64,000 nt of DNA, from the NCBI GenBank assembly GCA_023229685.1, contig JALNYT010000011.1, forward strand, positions 1 to 64,000. Reading direction: 5' to 3'. The notes beneath the pieces were generated by a model. The model did not search any database and was not told where the DNA came from. It worked only from the letters and a program-made list of their open reading frames with translations. Positions 40,679 through 50,587 of the stretch are shown here, piece after piece. Each line of letters begins with the position of its first letter. Position 1 is the first letter of the stretch. The translations under genes and the position numbers were made by a program. This DNA is from Sulfuritalea sp. (GTDB lineage Bacteria > Pseudomonadota > Gammaproteobacteria > Burkholderiales > Rhodocyclaceae).

Positions 40679-41962
40679 ATGACAAACACGCCAAGCAATC
40701 TTTCCTATCTCGATCCGGCACGAGCCGAACCCTGGGCCAGTTTCATCGAACAGATCGACCGTGTCGCGCCGCATCTGGGCTCTTTGTCGCACTGGATCGA
40801 AACGCTGAAACATCCCAAGCGCATTCTGGTGGTCGACGTGCCCATCGTGCGCGATGACGGCACGATTGCGCACTACGAGGGCTATCGCGTGCAGCACAAC
40901 CTGTCGCGCGGTCCGGGCAAGGGCGGCGTGCGCTTTCACCCGGGAGTGTCGCTGAACGAAGTGATGGCGCTGGCTGGCTGGATGACCATCAAGAACGCCG
41001 CGCTGGGCCTGCCCTTCGGCGGCGCCAAGGGTGGCGTCCGCATCGATCCACGCGCATTCTCGCGCGCCGAACTGGAGCGCATTACCCGGCGCTATACCTC
41101 CGAGATCGGCATCGTGATCGGGCCGGACAAGGATATCCCGGCACCCGATGTGGGAACCGATCAACAAACCATGGCCTGGATGATGGACACCTACTCGGTG
41201 AACATCGGCCACACCGCCAGCGGCGTCGTCACCGGCAAGCCGATTGCGCTGGGCGGATCGCTGGGTCGCCAGGAAGCGACGGGGCGTGGCGTCTACATTG
41301 CCGCCCGCCAAGCCGGCATTCGCACGGCGGTCCCGATCGACGGTGCGCGCGTCGTGGTGCAGGGTTTTGGCAATGTCGGCGGCATCGCGGCGCGCATTTT
41401 CCGCGAGAACGGGGCCAAGGTCATTGCCCTGCAGGATGCGGAAGCCACGGTCGCGAATCCGGCAGGTATCGACATCCCCGCTGCGCTCACCCATGCCGCT
41501 GCGCATGGCAGCCTGTCGGGTTTCTTCGGCGCGGAGCCGATCAGCGTCGACGACTTCTGGCAACTAGAGTGCGAGTATCTGGTTCCCGCCGCCCTGGAGG
41601 GCCAGCTGTCGCCCCAGCGAGCGCGTTGCTTGCGGGCCAGGATCATTGTCGAGGGCGCCAACGGGCCGACCACGCCGGCCGCCGACGACATTCTGCGCGA
41701 ACGGAATATTCTGGTGATTCCCGACGTGCTGGCCAATGCCGGTGGCGTGACCGTGTCCTACTTCGAATGGGTGCAGGATTTCTCCAGCTTCTTCTGGAGT
41801 GAGGAAGAGATCAACGCCCGCCTCGAAAGCATCATGATCAATGCCTTCGATGCCATCTGGCAGACCGCGCAGGAGCGTCAGGTGTCGATCCGCACCGCGG
41901 CCTTCATCATCGCCTGCCAGCGGGTGCTTGCCGCCCGCGAACAGCGCGGGCTATATCCCTGA
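40679..41962 (+). CDS. gdhA: Glutamate dehydrogenase (Glu/Leu/Phe/Val dehydrogenase family)
   Basis: Reversible oxidative deamination of glutamate to 2-oxoglutarate and ammonia. The 427 residues have the substrate motif PFGGAKGGVRIDPR with catalytic Lys near 117, the PAPDVGTDQQTMAWMMD segment and a Rossmann domain with GFGNVGGIAARIF near 228. The length fits the hexameric NAD(H)- or dual-specific group. The ATG at 40679 is preferred; the frame runs back to 40565 through the divergent promoter region. It is divergent from nnr. Confidence 0.93.
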   Translation: MTNTPSNLSYLDPARAEPWASFIEQIDRVAPHLGSLSHWIETLKHPKRILVVDVPIVRDDGTIAHYEGYRVQHNLSRGPGKGGVRFHPGVSLNEVMALAGWMTIKNAALGLPFGGAKGGVRIDPRAFSRAELERITRRYTSEIGIVIGPDKDIPAPDVGTDQQTMAWMMDTYSVNIGHTASGVVTGKPIALGGSLGRQEATGRGVYIAARQAGIRTAVPIDGARVVVQGFGNVGGIAARIFRENGAKVIALQDAEATVANPAGIDIPAALTHAAAHGSLSGFFGAEPISVDDFWQLECEYLVPAALEGQLSPQRARCLRARIIVEGANGPTTPAADDILRERNILVIPDVLANAGGVTVSYFEWVQDFSSFFWSEEEINARLESIMINAFDAIWQTAQERQVSIRTAAFIIACQRVLAAREQRGLYP

Positions 41963-41976
41963 CCGGCAGCGGCAGG

Positions 41977-43092
41977 TCAACGCGCTGCCTGCTGGACGAC
42001 GCGGTTGCGGCCGGCGAGCCTGGCCTGATACATATTGCGGGTGGCTTGGGCCAGCAAGAGATCCAGGCTGTTGCCATCATGGGGGTAGCTTGCCGTACCA
42101 ATGCTGACTGTCGTGGTGACGGTTCTGCCGACCAGCGTCAGCGAGGCCGTTGCCACCGCCGTGCGTATCTTTTCGGCGATATGGAGCGCTCCGGCGGAGG
42201 GGGTTTCCGGCAGCAGCACGACGAACTCGTCGCCGCTCTGGCGTGCCACTACATCTGAACGGCGCAGTTGTCCCTGGATGCTCTTGACCAGCGATGCCAA
42301 CAGGGCGTCGCCTGCCTTGTGACCATGCTCGTCATTGACCTGTTTCAGAGTGTCGCATTCAATGACCAGCAAGGTTATGGCCCGATTATAGCGTAGGGCC
42401 TGGCCGAACAGGCTGTCGGCGATGATGGCGAATCCACGCCCGCTGAGGGCATTGGTCAGCTCGTCTGTTTCCGGCGAGAGTTTGGCCTGGTTGAGGCCGT
42501 AGCGTATGTCGGATGCGAACATGGTGGTGATGTAAGCCACCAGTACCATCGGGGCGAGTTGGACAAAGAGGCCGGCCAGATACTTGGGCGAGATGATTTC
42601 GACGAGGGTGAAATCCCCGCCCAGGAGAACCAGGCAGACGGCGATCAGCGCCAGTTCGAGGAGCGTGGTGAGCTTGCCCAGAGCCAGTGCACTGGTGATG
42701 ATGATTAGCAGGTAGGAGTTCAACAGCGGACTTTCGAGCCGGCCGGTATGCAACAGCGCCCAGGTGATGAAGGCGGTCATGATCCAGGTTTCCGCCGCGA
42801 GCTTCCAGCGTGACTCGCGCTTGAAAAACATGGCGTAACGCAGGCCCATGATGGACATGGTGTAGAGCACCATCGAGAGGACGATGCCCGGCCTGTCGTC
42901 CGGGTCGGAGCCGCCGAAGACGTGGTACAGCAGCACCACGATCAGCAGCAGCCATTCGATCTCGCCGACGGATCGCGAGATTCCGTGGAGTTGTTCCTCT
43001 TCTATGGAGGTGGGGATTTCCGCCTCCTTGTCCCTGCGTGCCATTTCTTGTTCGCTTCCCGTCTGGTTCCGGCGGCCCGGCAACGAAGTCAT
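41977..43092 (-). CDS. Membrane GGDEF-domain protein, probable diguanylate cyclase with variant motif
   Basis: 371 residues with six hydrophobic segments in the N-terminal half (from about 45 to 205) and a C-terminal GGDEF domain. The signature reads SGDEF (in RQSGDEFVVLLPE), and the upstream metal-site segment reads ECDTLKQVND instead of the usual DIDxFKxxND, so the first metal Asp is Glu. Both changes are conservative, but activity needs testing. There is no RxxD inhibitory site next to the motif. The ATG at 43092 with AAGAGG upstream is preferred over earlier or later Met codons. Polysaccharide export is a common target of c-di-GMP. Confidence 0.85.
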   Translation of the reverse strand: MTSLPGRRNQTGSEQEMARRDKEAEIPTSIEEEQLHGISRSVGEIEWLLLIVVLLYHVFGGSDPDDRPGIVLSMVLYTMSIMGLRYAMFFKRESRWKLAAETWIMTAFITWALLHTGRLESPLLNSYLLIIITSALALGKLTTLLELALIAVCLVLLGGDFTLVEIISPKYLAGLFVQLAPMVLVAYITTMFASDIRYGLNQAKLSPETDELTNALSGRGFAIIADSLFGQALRYNRAITLLVIECDTLKQVNDEHGHKAGDALLASLVKSIQGQLRRSDVVARQSGDEFVVLLPETPSAGALHIAEKIRTAVATASLTLVGRTVTTTVSIGTASYPHDGNSLDLLLAQATRNMYQARLAGRNRVVQQAAR

Positions 43093-43227
43093 TATGCCTC
43101 TTGTCGGGCGACCACAGGGCGTCTCCGGGCGATGTCCCTGGCCTGCGATTTGACGGTACAGGACCAGCAAAAAATACGCCGATCTTGCGAGGGCTATCCG
43201 GCACCAGGCGCGGGACAAACGGATCCC

Positions 43228-44295
43228 TCAGGCGAGAGGCCGCGAAATTCCGCTACCGGGTTCCAGACTCCGACTGAAGCGCGACATGGCGTAGCAGCCG
43301 GTCCAGTAGATCAGGCCGATGAACAGATAGCCTTCGAGGTAGAAGGAGCGCCACTCGGCATCGCCTGCCAGCGCCAGCGAGAGCGAGCCGGTCAACTCGT
43401 AAAGGCTGACCACGGTCACCAGCGAGGTGTCCTTGAAGACACTGACCGCGCTGTTCATCATCGATGGGATAACGGCGCGCAGCGCCTGCGGCAGGATGAT
43501 CCAGCGCATCGCCTGCCAGTGGCTCAAGCCCAGCGCCGCCGCGGCGTCGTGCTGGCCGCCGGGCACTGCCTGCAGGCCGCCGCGAATGGTTTCCGAGAGG
43601 TAGGCGGCGGCGAACAGCACGATGCCGGCCTGCACCCGCAGCAGGACATCGATCGAGACGCCCGGCGGCAGGATGATCGGAAACAGGAACGAGGCGAGGA
43701 ACAGCACCGAAATCAGCGGCACACCGCGCACCAGTTCGACGTAGAGCATGCACAGGCCGCGCAGCAGCGGCAGCCTTGATTGGCGGCCTAGGGCGACCAG
43801 GATCGCCAGCGGAAAGGCCAGCAGCATGCCCGTCGTCGCCAGCAGCAGCGTCAGCGGCAAGCCGCCCCACTGGTCGCTGCCCACCGGGCTGAGGCCGAGG
43901 TAGCCGCCGCCCATGAGAATGAAGAAGGCCGGCAGGACCAGCGCCCAGGCCGCCAGCAGAAACCTGCGGTGCAACAGGCGCATGCCGCTGGCGACGATCA
44001 CCAGTAGCAGCAGCCCGGTCGCCAGTAGCGGCCGCCACTGTTCGGTATGGGGATAGCGACCAAAGAGGATGAAGCGGTATTTCTCCGCCACCACGCCCCA
44101 GCAGGCGCCTGCATGATTCACGGCCTGGCACGCGCCGGCATCGGCCTTGAACACGGCTTGCAGCAGCATCCAGTCGATCAGGCCGGGCAACCACCGGAGC
44201 GCGGCGGCCAGCAGCAGCAGCGTCGTCAGGCCGCTGAAAACGTTCGAAAACAGGTTGCGTCGCAGCCAGGCCTGAGTTGCCACGACTTGATTCAT
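43228..44295 (-). CDS. Amino-acid ABC transporter permease (AapM/GltK-type)
   Basis: An inner-membrane subunit of a polar amino-acid importer. 355 residues with about eight hydrophobic segments. The N-terminal part is extended as in AapM, and the HisM-type domain carries the ATPase-coupling EAA loop ETIRGGLQAVPGGQHDAAAA near 242. It overlaps the preceding permease gene by ATGA. Gene order is binding protein, permease, permease; a GGDEF gene follows where the ATPase gene would be expected. Confidence 0.9.
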   Translation of the reverse strand: MNQVVATQAWLRRNLFSNVFSGLTTLLLLAAALRWLPGLIDWMLLQAVFKADAGACQAVNHAGACWGVVAEKYRFILFGRYPHTEQWRPLLATGLLLLVIVASGMRLLHRRFLLAAWALVLPAFFILMGGGYLGLSPVGSDQWGGLPLTLLLATTGMLLAFPLAILVALGRQSRLPLLRGLCMLYVELVRGVPLISVLFLASFLFPIILPPGVSIDVLLRVQAGIVLFAAAYLSETIRGGLQAVPGGQHDAAAALGLSHWQAMRWIILPQALRAVIPSMMNSAVSVFKDTSLVTVVSLYELTGSLSLALAGDAEWRSFYLEGYLFIGLIYWTGCYAMSRFSRSLEPGSGISRPLA

Positions 44296-45263
44296 GAGCG
44301 CTCTGCCCAGCGTCCGGTGCGGCGCTCCAGCCAAGCGCTGAGCCAGGCCGTCAGCAGCGAGAGAATCAGATATACGGCCATGATCAAGGCGATGCACTCG
44401 GCGGCGCGGCCGGTCTGGTTGAGCGTGGTGTTGGCCACCGAAACCAGGTCGGGATAGCCGATGGCGACCGCCAGCGAGGCGTTCTTGGTCAGGCTCAGTT
44501 GCTGGTTGGTCAGCGGCGGGATGATGCTGCGCAGGGCCTGCGGCAGCAGCACCAGGCGGAACAACTGGACCCGCGTCAGCCCCAGCGCCAGCGCTGCATC
44601 GCTTTGTCCGCGCGGCACCGCCTGAATCCCGGCGCGTACCGTTTCGGCAACATAGGCCGCGGTGTAGAGGCTCAAGCCGAGCAGCAGGGTCAGGAACTCG
44701 GGAGTCAACGCGGCACCGCCGGCAATGCCCATCTCGCCTCGCAGCGGCAGGTCGAATAGGCCGCCGTCACCCCCAACCCACGGTAGCGAGAGGCCGCTTT
44801 TGCTGAGGAAGACATGCGGCGCGAGTTGCAGCGCCTCGCTGGCCAGCGGCAGCAGGTCGGTCACCACGAAGTACCACGCCAGCAGTTGGAGCAGCAGCGG
44901 CACGTTGCGCAGAGTTTCGACGTAGGCGATACACAACCCGCGCAGCAGCAGATTGGGCGACAGCCGGCCGAGGCCGATCAGGGTGCCGAGCAGGGTGCTG
45001 ATGACGATCGCCGGCAAGGTCACGCGCAAGGTGTTGGCCAACCCGGCGGCCAGCGCCCATAGCGTGCTGTCGGCGGAATCGAAGGGCAGCAGGCTCTCGC
45101 CGATGGCAAAGCCGGCGGGCTCCTTCAGGAAGTCGAAGCCGCTGCGAATGCCGCGCTCGGCCATGTTGGCGGCGGTGACATCGAGCAGCCACCAGAGTGC
45201 GGCCAGCAGCGCCGCTGCGAGCAGCGCCTGGATTGCTAGTTCGCGTCGGCGTCGGCCTTGCAT
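44292..45263 (-). CDS. Amino-acid ABC transporter permease (AapQ/GltJ-type)
   Basis: The second permease of the importer. 323 residues, an N-terminal helix (LAALWWLLDVTA), a long periplasmic loop and a HisM-type core with the EAA loop ETVRAGIQAVPRGQSDAALA near 225. The ATG at 45263 is used; a TTG three codons earlier is possible. It lies 43 bp after the binding-protein gene. Confidence 0.9.
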   Translation of the reverse strand: MQGRRRRELAIQALLAAALLAALWWLLDVTAANMAERGIRSGFDFLKEPAGFAIGESLLPFDSADSTLWALAAGLANTLRVTLPAIVISTLLGTLIGLGRLSPNLLLRGLCIAYVETLRNVPLLLQLLAWYFVVTDLLPLASEALQLAPHVFLSKSGLSLPWVGGDGGLFDLPLRGEMGIAGGAALTPEFLTLLLGLSLYTAAYVAETVRAGIQAVPRGQSDAALALGLTRVQLFRLVLLPQALRSIIPPLTNQQLSLTKNASLAVAIGYPDLVSVANTTLNQTGRAAECIALIMAVYLILSLLTAWLSAWLERRTGRWAERS

Positions 45264-45306
45264 CGCTGGCAAATCGGCAGAAAGTCGGCGCTGGCGGGAC
45301 GGCGCT

Positions 45307-46344
45307 TCAGCGGATGGGCGGCGCGTACATCAGGCCGCCCTTGTTCCACAGCGCGTTGACACCGCGCGGCAATTTCAGCGGCGAGGCGCTGCCGACGTTG
45401 CGCTGGAATATCTCGCCATAGTTGCCGACCGCCTTCACCGCCCGCGCGGCCCAGTCGCGCTCCAGGCCGAGCAGCTTGCCGCTGTCTTCGGCACTGCCCA
45501 GCAGGCGCTGGATGGCGGGATCGGCACTGGCCTTCATCTGCTCGAGATTGGCCTGGGTGACGCCGTATTCCTCGGCTTCGATCAGGGCGAAGATCACCCA
45601 CTTGACGATCGCGAACCACTCGTCGTCGCCGCGCCGTACTACCGGACCCAGCGGTTCCTTGGAGATCAGTTCGGGCAAGATTAGATAGTCATCCGGCCGC
45701 GGCGCCTCCTTGCTGCGGATGAAGGCCAGCGCCGACGCATCGGTGGTGTAGGCCTGGCAGCGCCCGCTGAAAAAAGCCTTGATCGATGCCTCGAATTTCT
45801 CGAACACGACCGGCTTGATCTTGATGCCCTGCGCCTTGAAATAGTCGCTCAGATTCTTCTCGGTCGTGGTGCCCGACTGGACGCAGATCTCGGCATTCTT
45901 CAACTGTTTTGCGCTGGTCAGCTTGAGCTTCTTCGGCACCAGGAAGCCCTGCCCGTCGTAGTAGGTAATGGCGGTGAAGTGCAGGCCCAGCGAAGCATCC
46001 CGCGTCAGGGTCCAGGTCGTGTTGCGCGAGAGCAGATCCACTTCGCCCGACTGCAAGGCGGTAAAGCGCTGCTGCGCGTTGAGCGGAACGTACTTGACCT
46101 TGTTCGGATCGTTCAGCACGGCGGCCGCGATGGCGCGGCAGACATCGACGTCGAGGCCGTTCCAGCGGCCCTGGCTGTCGGCCGACGAAAATCCGATGAC
46201 GCCGGTGCTGACGCCGCATACCAGCTGTGCGCGCTGCCTGACCTGGTCCAGGGTCCTGCCGGCGTGGGCGGCAGGGAGGTGGAGCAACAGCGCCAGCAGG
46301 GCGATGGCCGCGGGCCAGGGGCGCGCGATGTTCGGGAGTTTCAT
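45307..46344 (-). CDS. Periplasmic amino-acid-binding protein (AapJ-type)
   Basis: The substrate-binding subunit, 345 residues. A signal peptide (1-28, ending LPAAHA) precedes a type II binding fold: RAQLVCGVSTGVIGFSSADS, GLDVDVCRAIAAAVL, and EVDLLSRNTTWTLTRDA, all characteristic of the broad L-amino-acid Aap system (Glu, Asp, Gln and others). The start at 46344 is set by the signal peptide; the frame is open upstream to 46554 without a plausible coding sequence. Confidence 0.92.
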   Translation of the reverse strand: MKLPNIARPWPAAIALLALLLHLPAAHAGRTLDQVRQRAQLVCGVSTGVIGFSSADSQGRWNGLDVDVCRAIAAAVLNDPNKVKYVPLNAQQRFTALQSGEVDLLSRNTTWTLTRDASLGLHFTAITYYDGQGFLVPKKLKLTSAKQLKNAEICVQSGTTTEKNLSDYFKAQGIKIKPVVFEKFEASIKAFFSGRCQAYTTDASALAFIRSKEAPRPDDYLILPELISKEPLGPVVRRGDDEWFAIVKWVIFALIEAEEYGVTQANLEQMKASADPAIQRLLGSAEDSGKLLGLERDWAARAVKAVGNYGEIFQRNVGSASPLKLPRGVNALWNKGGLMYAPPIR

Positions 46345-46426
46345 GGGGTCAGTCAGCCGGGGCGCGAAGGTGGGACAGGAATGCATTCTAGCAACGGGCG
46401 CCGGGGCGGCCGCCGTGCCGGCCATT

Positions 46427-47593
46427 TCAGCCGGCAGGCGCGGCCAGCGGCAGTTCGCCCTGCGGCGATTCATCCGCCGCCTGCGGCGCGCTGCTGGGCG
46501 ACAGCGCGCTGGCGCGCACGCCGAGCAGCCGCAGCTTCTGCTCCAGCGGTGCACGGCGCAGGCACTCGCCGGCGGCGCGGCGGATGGTCGCCGGGTCGGC
46601 GGTGGGATCGGGGAGAGTCAGGTCGCGCGTCACGATGCGGAAGTCCTCGAAGCGCAGCTTGATGCCGATGGTGCGGGCGAGATAGCCTTTGCGCTGGAGA
46701 TCGCCGGCGACGCCGACGCAGAGCTCGGTGAAGATGCCGGACAGGATGGTACGGTCGTGGCGCGGATGGAGGTCGCGCTCGAAGGTGGTTTCGCGGCTGA
46801 TCGATTTCGGCTCGGAATGGGTCACCACGGGCCGTTCGTCGATGCCGTGAGCAGCCTCGTGCAACCACTCGGCATAGCTGCGGCCAAAGTGGGTTTGCAG
46901 CAGTGCCGGCTCGGCGTGTGCCAGGTCGGCGATCGTGGCAATCCCCAGCGCCGCGAGTTTTTCCCCGGCCTTGGGGCCGATGCCGTTGATCTTGCGCACC
47001 GGCAACGGCCAGATGCGCGCGGGAATGTCATCACGACTCAGGAGAGTCAGGCCGTCGGGCTTGTCGAGGTCGGAACAGATTTTCGACAGCAGCTTGTTGG
47101 GGCTGATGCCTATCGAGCAGGAGAGTCCGGTGGCGTGCTTTACCGCCTGCTTGATGCGTTGCGCCAGGGCCAGGGTAGCGCCGGGCAGGTCGGTCAGGTC
47201 GATGTAGATCTCGTCGATGCCGCGGTCCTCGATCTGCGGTGTGATGGCAGCCACCGCAGCCTTGAACAGGCGCGAGTAATGGCGATAGGCGTCGAAGTCA
47301 ACCGGCAGCAGGATTGCGTCGGGGGCGAGCCGCGCCGCCTTCATCACGCCCATGGCGGAGAACACGCCCAGCGCACGCGCTTCATAGGTGGAGGTGGTGA
47401 CGACACCGCGTCCGACATAATCGCGCAAGCGGGCGAAGCGGCGACTGCCATCCGCCAGCCGTTCGGGCTGGTGGATTCCGCGGCCGCCAATCACCACCGG
47501 CAGGCCGCGCAACTCCGGGTAGCGCAACAGCTCGACGGACGCGTAAAAGGCGTCCATGTCGAGGTGCGCGATGCGGCGAGGGGGCGTGTTCAT
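46427..47593 (-). CDS. dinB: DNA polymerase IV
   Basis: A Y-family translesion polymerase, 388 residues. Catalytic acidic motifs are HLDMDAFYASVELLRYPEL at 9-27 and GIDEIYIDLTDLPG near 117. The helix-hairpin-helix of the thumb (INGIGPKAGEKLAALGIATI) is near 195 and the little-finger domain follows. The usual C-terminal beta-clamp motif was not found with certainty. The start at 47593 begins just before the first active-site motif. It is divergent from the M20 gene; I found no clear LexA box in the 88-bp gap. Confidence 0.93.
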   Translation of the reverse strand: MNTPPRRIAHLDMDAFYASVELLRYPELRGLPVVIGGRGIHQPERLADGSRRFARLRDYVGRGVVTTSTYEARALGVFSAMGVMKAARLAPDAILLPVDFDAYRHYSRLFKAAVAAITPQIEDRGIDEIYIDLTDLPGATLALAQRIKQAVKHATGLSCSIGISPNKLLSKICSDLDKPDGLTLLSRDDIPARIWPLPVRKINGIGPKAGEKLAALGIATIADLAHAEPALLQTHFGRSYAEWLHEAAHGIDERPVVTHSEPKSISRETTFERDLHPRHDRTILSGIFTELCVGVAGDLQRKGYLARTIGIKLRFEDFRIVTRDLTLPDPTADPATIRRAAGECLRRAPLEQKLRLLGVRASALSPSSAPQAADESPQGELPLAAPAG

Positions 47594-47681
47594 TGAGCAG
47601 CGAAGATACCGTAAAAGTGGCGGTTGACGAACGAAGCGCCGGTTTGGGCTAGGATTGACAAATTGAGATAGGGACTCTGCC

Positions 47682-48842
<1,161 letters not shown>

Positions 48843-48869
48843 GGACGGCGCGCGGCCGCGTAAACGACA

Positions 48870-48891
48870 ACGGGCAGCCTGGGCTGCCCGT
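48870..48891. terminator. Hairpin between the convergent M20 and efp genes
   Basis: ACGGGCAGCC at 48870-48879 and GGCTGCCCGT at 48882-48891 form a 10-bp perfect stem. On the minus strand it is followed by TTGTCGTTT, so it more likely ends efp transcripts. Confidence 0.55.
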
Positions 48892-48917
48892 GGCTTGGTT
48901 CGGCGTGGCGGGCGCGA

Positions 48918-49475
48918 TTACTTGACCCGGGCGCGATACTCGCCGGTGCGCGTGTCGATTTCGATCTTGTTGCCGATCTCGACGAACAGCGGCACGGGGA
49001 GTGTCATCCCGGTGCTGATCTTGGCCGGCTTCATGACCTTGCCGGAGGTGTCGCCCTTGACGGCGGGCTCGGTGTAGATCACTTCACGCACGACGCTGTT
49101 GGGCATCTCGACCGAGATGGCTTTGCCGTCATAGAACACCACTTCGACCGGCATGCCATCCTCAAGGTAGTTCACCGCGTCGCTCATGTTTTCGCCTTCG
49201 ACTTCGTACTGGTTGTACTCGGCGTCCATGAATACATACATCGGATCGGCGAAATAGGAATAGGTGCATTCCTTGCGCTCGGGCACCACCTGCTCGAACT
49301 TGTCGTCGGCCTTGTAGATCGCCTCCGAAGCGGCGTCCGTGAGCAGATTCTTGAATTTGAATTTGACGACCGCCGAACTGCGGCCACCTTTGTTGTATTC
49401 GGCCTTTTGGACGACAAGCGGCTCGTTGCCGACCAATACGACGTTGCCGGCGCGGAGTTCCTGGGCGATTTTCAT
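48918..49475 (-). CDS. efp: Elongation factor P, rhamnosylation type
   Basis: Relieves ribosome stalling at polyproline stretches. The 185 residues form three beta-barrel domains. The modification loop reads EYNKGGRSSAV with Arg32 at the tip, where EF-P of the E. coli type has the lysine changed by EpmA. Arg32 marks the EarP-dependent form carrying rhamnose. The earP gene lies 34 bp upstream on the same strand. dTDP-rhamnose precursors are made by rfbA/rfbB at the left end of the window. Pro-rich proteins are abundant nearby. Confidence 0.97.
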   Translation of the reverse strand: MKIAQELRAGNVVLVGNEPLVVQKAEYNKGGRSSAVVKFKFKNLLTDAASEAIYKADDKFEQVVPERKECTYSYFADPMYVFMDAEYNQYEVEGENMSDAVNYLEDGMPVEVVFYDGKAISVEMPNSVVREVIYTEPAVKGDTSGKVMKPAKISTGMTLPVPLFVEIGNKIEIDTRTGEYRARVK

Positions 49476-49509
49476 GGCTATGCTTCCTACGGCTAAAATT
49501 AATAACCCG

Positions 49510-50565
49510 CTATTTTAGCCTTTCAATGCAGAATTGCACAAGCCTGCTGGCGAGATTGGGACGGGCGGCGAGCGTTGTTGCCCATTGCTGCATAGGCGCT
49601 TTCAGGCCGGGAAGCCTTGCGGCGAAGTCCGCCCAGTCGGGTGTGCCCTTGCCGTTCCAGGCATGCCAGAAGTCCCTCATTCGTGGTCCGACAGGGTGGA
49701 TGGCCAGAAAGGCATCGAGTTTTGCCATATGCGCATCATCGGCTTGCGGATAGATGTGCCAGACGAAGGGCTTGCCCGCCCACTGGGCGCGGACAAAGGA
49801 ATCCTCGCCGCGGACAAAATTCAGGTCGCAGGCCCAGAGCAACTCGTCGTATCGCACCTGGGGCAGAAAGGGCAGGGGATGCACGCTCAGGTTGCCGGTC
49901 CGATCACCGTCCGCGGGGGCCGTCTTGGTGCTGCCCGGCAGCAACAGGCGAATCGGGCGGGTTGAGGCAGCCCAGGCCCGCATCAGTTCAGGCAGTGCCG
50001 GGTTCGGATAGCTGAACAGCGAGATCGTCAGTTCATCCTGTGCCCTGTGCGGCAGGCTGAACTCGGTGCGAAAGGCCGCTTCGTCGAAGCGGCTGCGGCG
50101 CACATCGTAGTCCCTCTCGCGCAGCAAGCCGCCGGTCGCTTCGTCGAATCCGGGAAAGAAGAAATGTTTGACCAGCGGCAGACGCGGATGGGGCGAACTC
50201 ATGCCGTGGCAGCCGGCGACCCAGCTTTCCGCCGAGAGGTATTCGAGATTGAGCCAGACCGGCGGCCGGGCGCGGCCCGCCATGGCCTCGATGTAGGCCG
50301 GCGGCAGCGCGCAGGCGAAGGCTTCGATGACCACATCCGCGGCTTCGGTGGAGAGCCACGGCGTCGGCCAAACGCGCACCTCGACGGAACTCGCCGCGTG
50401 ATCGGGCGCCAAGCGCAACAGGGGGGCGATATTGTCGATCCACAGCCGCACCCGCCAGCCGTGTTCGTCGGTCAATTGCCTCGCCAGCCGCCAGCAGACG
50501 CCGGCATCGCCGTAGTTATCGACGACGGTGCAGAAAATGTCGCAGCTGGTTGGTTTGTTGATCAT
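49510..50565 (-). CDS. earP: EF-P arginine rhamnosyltransferase
   Basis: Transfers rhamnose from dTDP-beta-L-rhamnose to Arg32 of EF-P. The 351 residues have the N-terminal motif VVDNYGDAGVCWRLARQL with two conserved Asp (16 and 20), and the C-terminal nucleotide-sugar motif NFVRGEDSFVRAQWAGKPF with a conserved Glu. Two Rossmann-like domains fit the GT-B fold of EarP. The ATG at 50565 places the motif at the right distance; the frame is open further upstream across the divergent glycosylase gene. Confidence 0.94.
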   Translation of the reverse strand: MINKPTSCDIFCTVVDNYGDAGVCWRLARQLTDEHGWRVRLWIDNIAPLLRLAPDHAASSVEVRVWPTPWLSTEAADVVIEAFACALPPAYIEAMAGRARPPVWLNLEYLSAESWVAGCHGMSSPHPRLPLVKHFFFPGFDEATGGLLRERDYDVRRSRFDEAAFRTEFSLPHRAQDELTISLFSYPNPALPELMRAWAASTRPIRLLLPGSTKTAPADGDRTGNLSVHPLPFLPQVRYDELLWACDLNFVRGEDSFVRAQWAGKPFVWHIYPQADDAHMAKLDAFLAIHPVGPRMRDFWHAWNGKGTPDWADFAARLPGLKAPMQQWATTLAARPNLASRLVQFCIERLK

Positions 50566-50587
50566 CGTCAGGCGGTATCCTAGCTGA

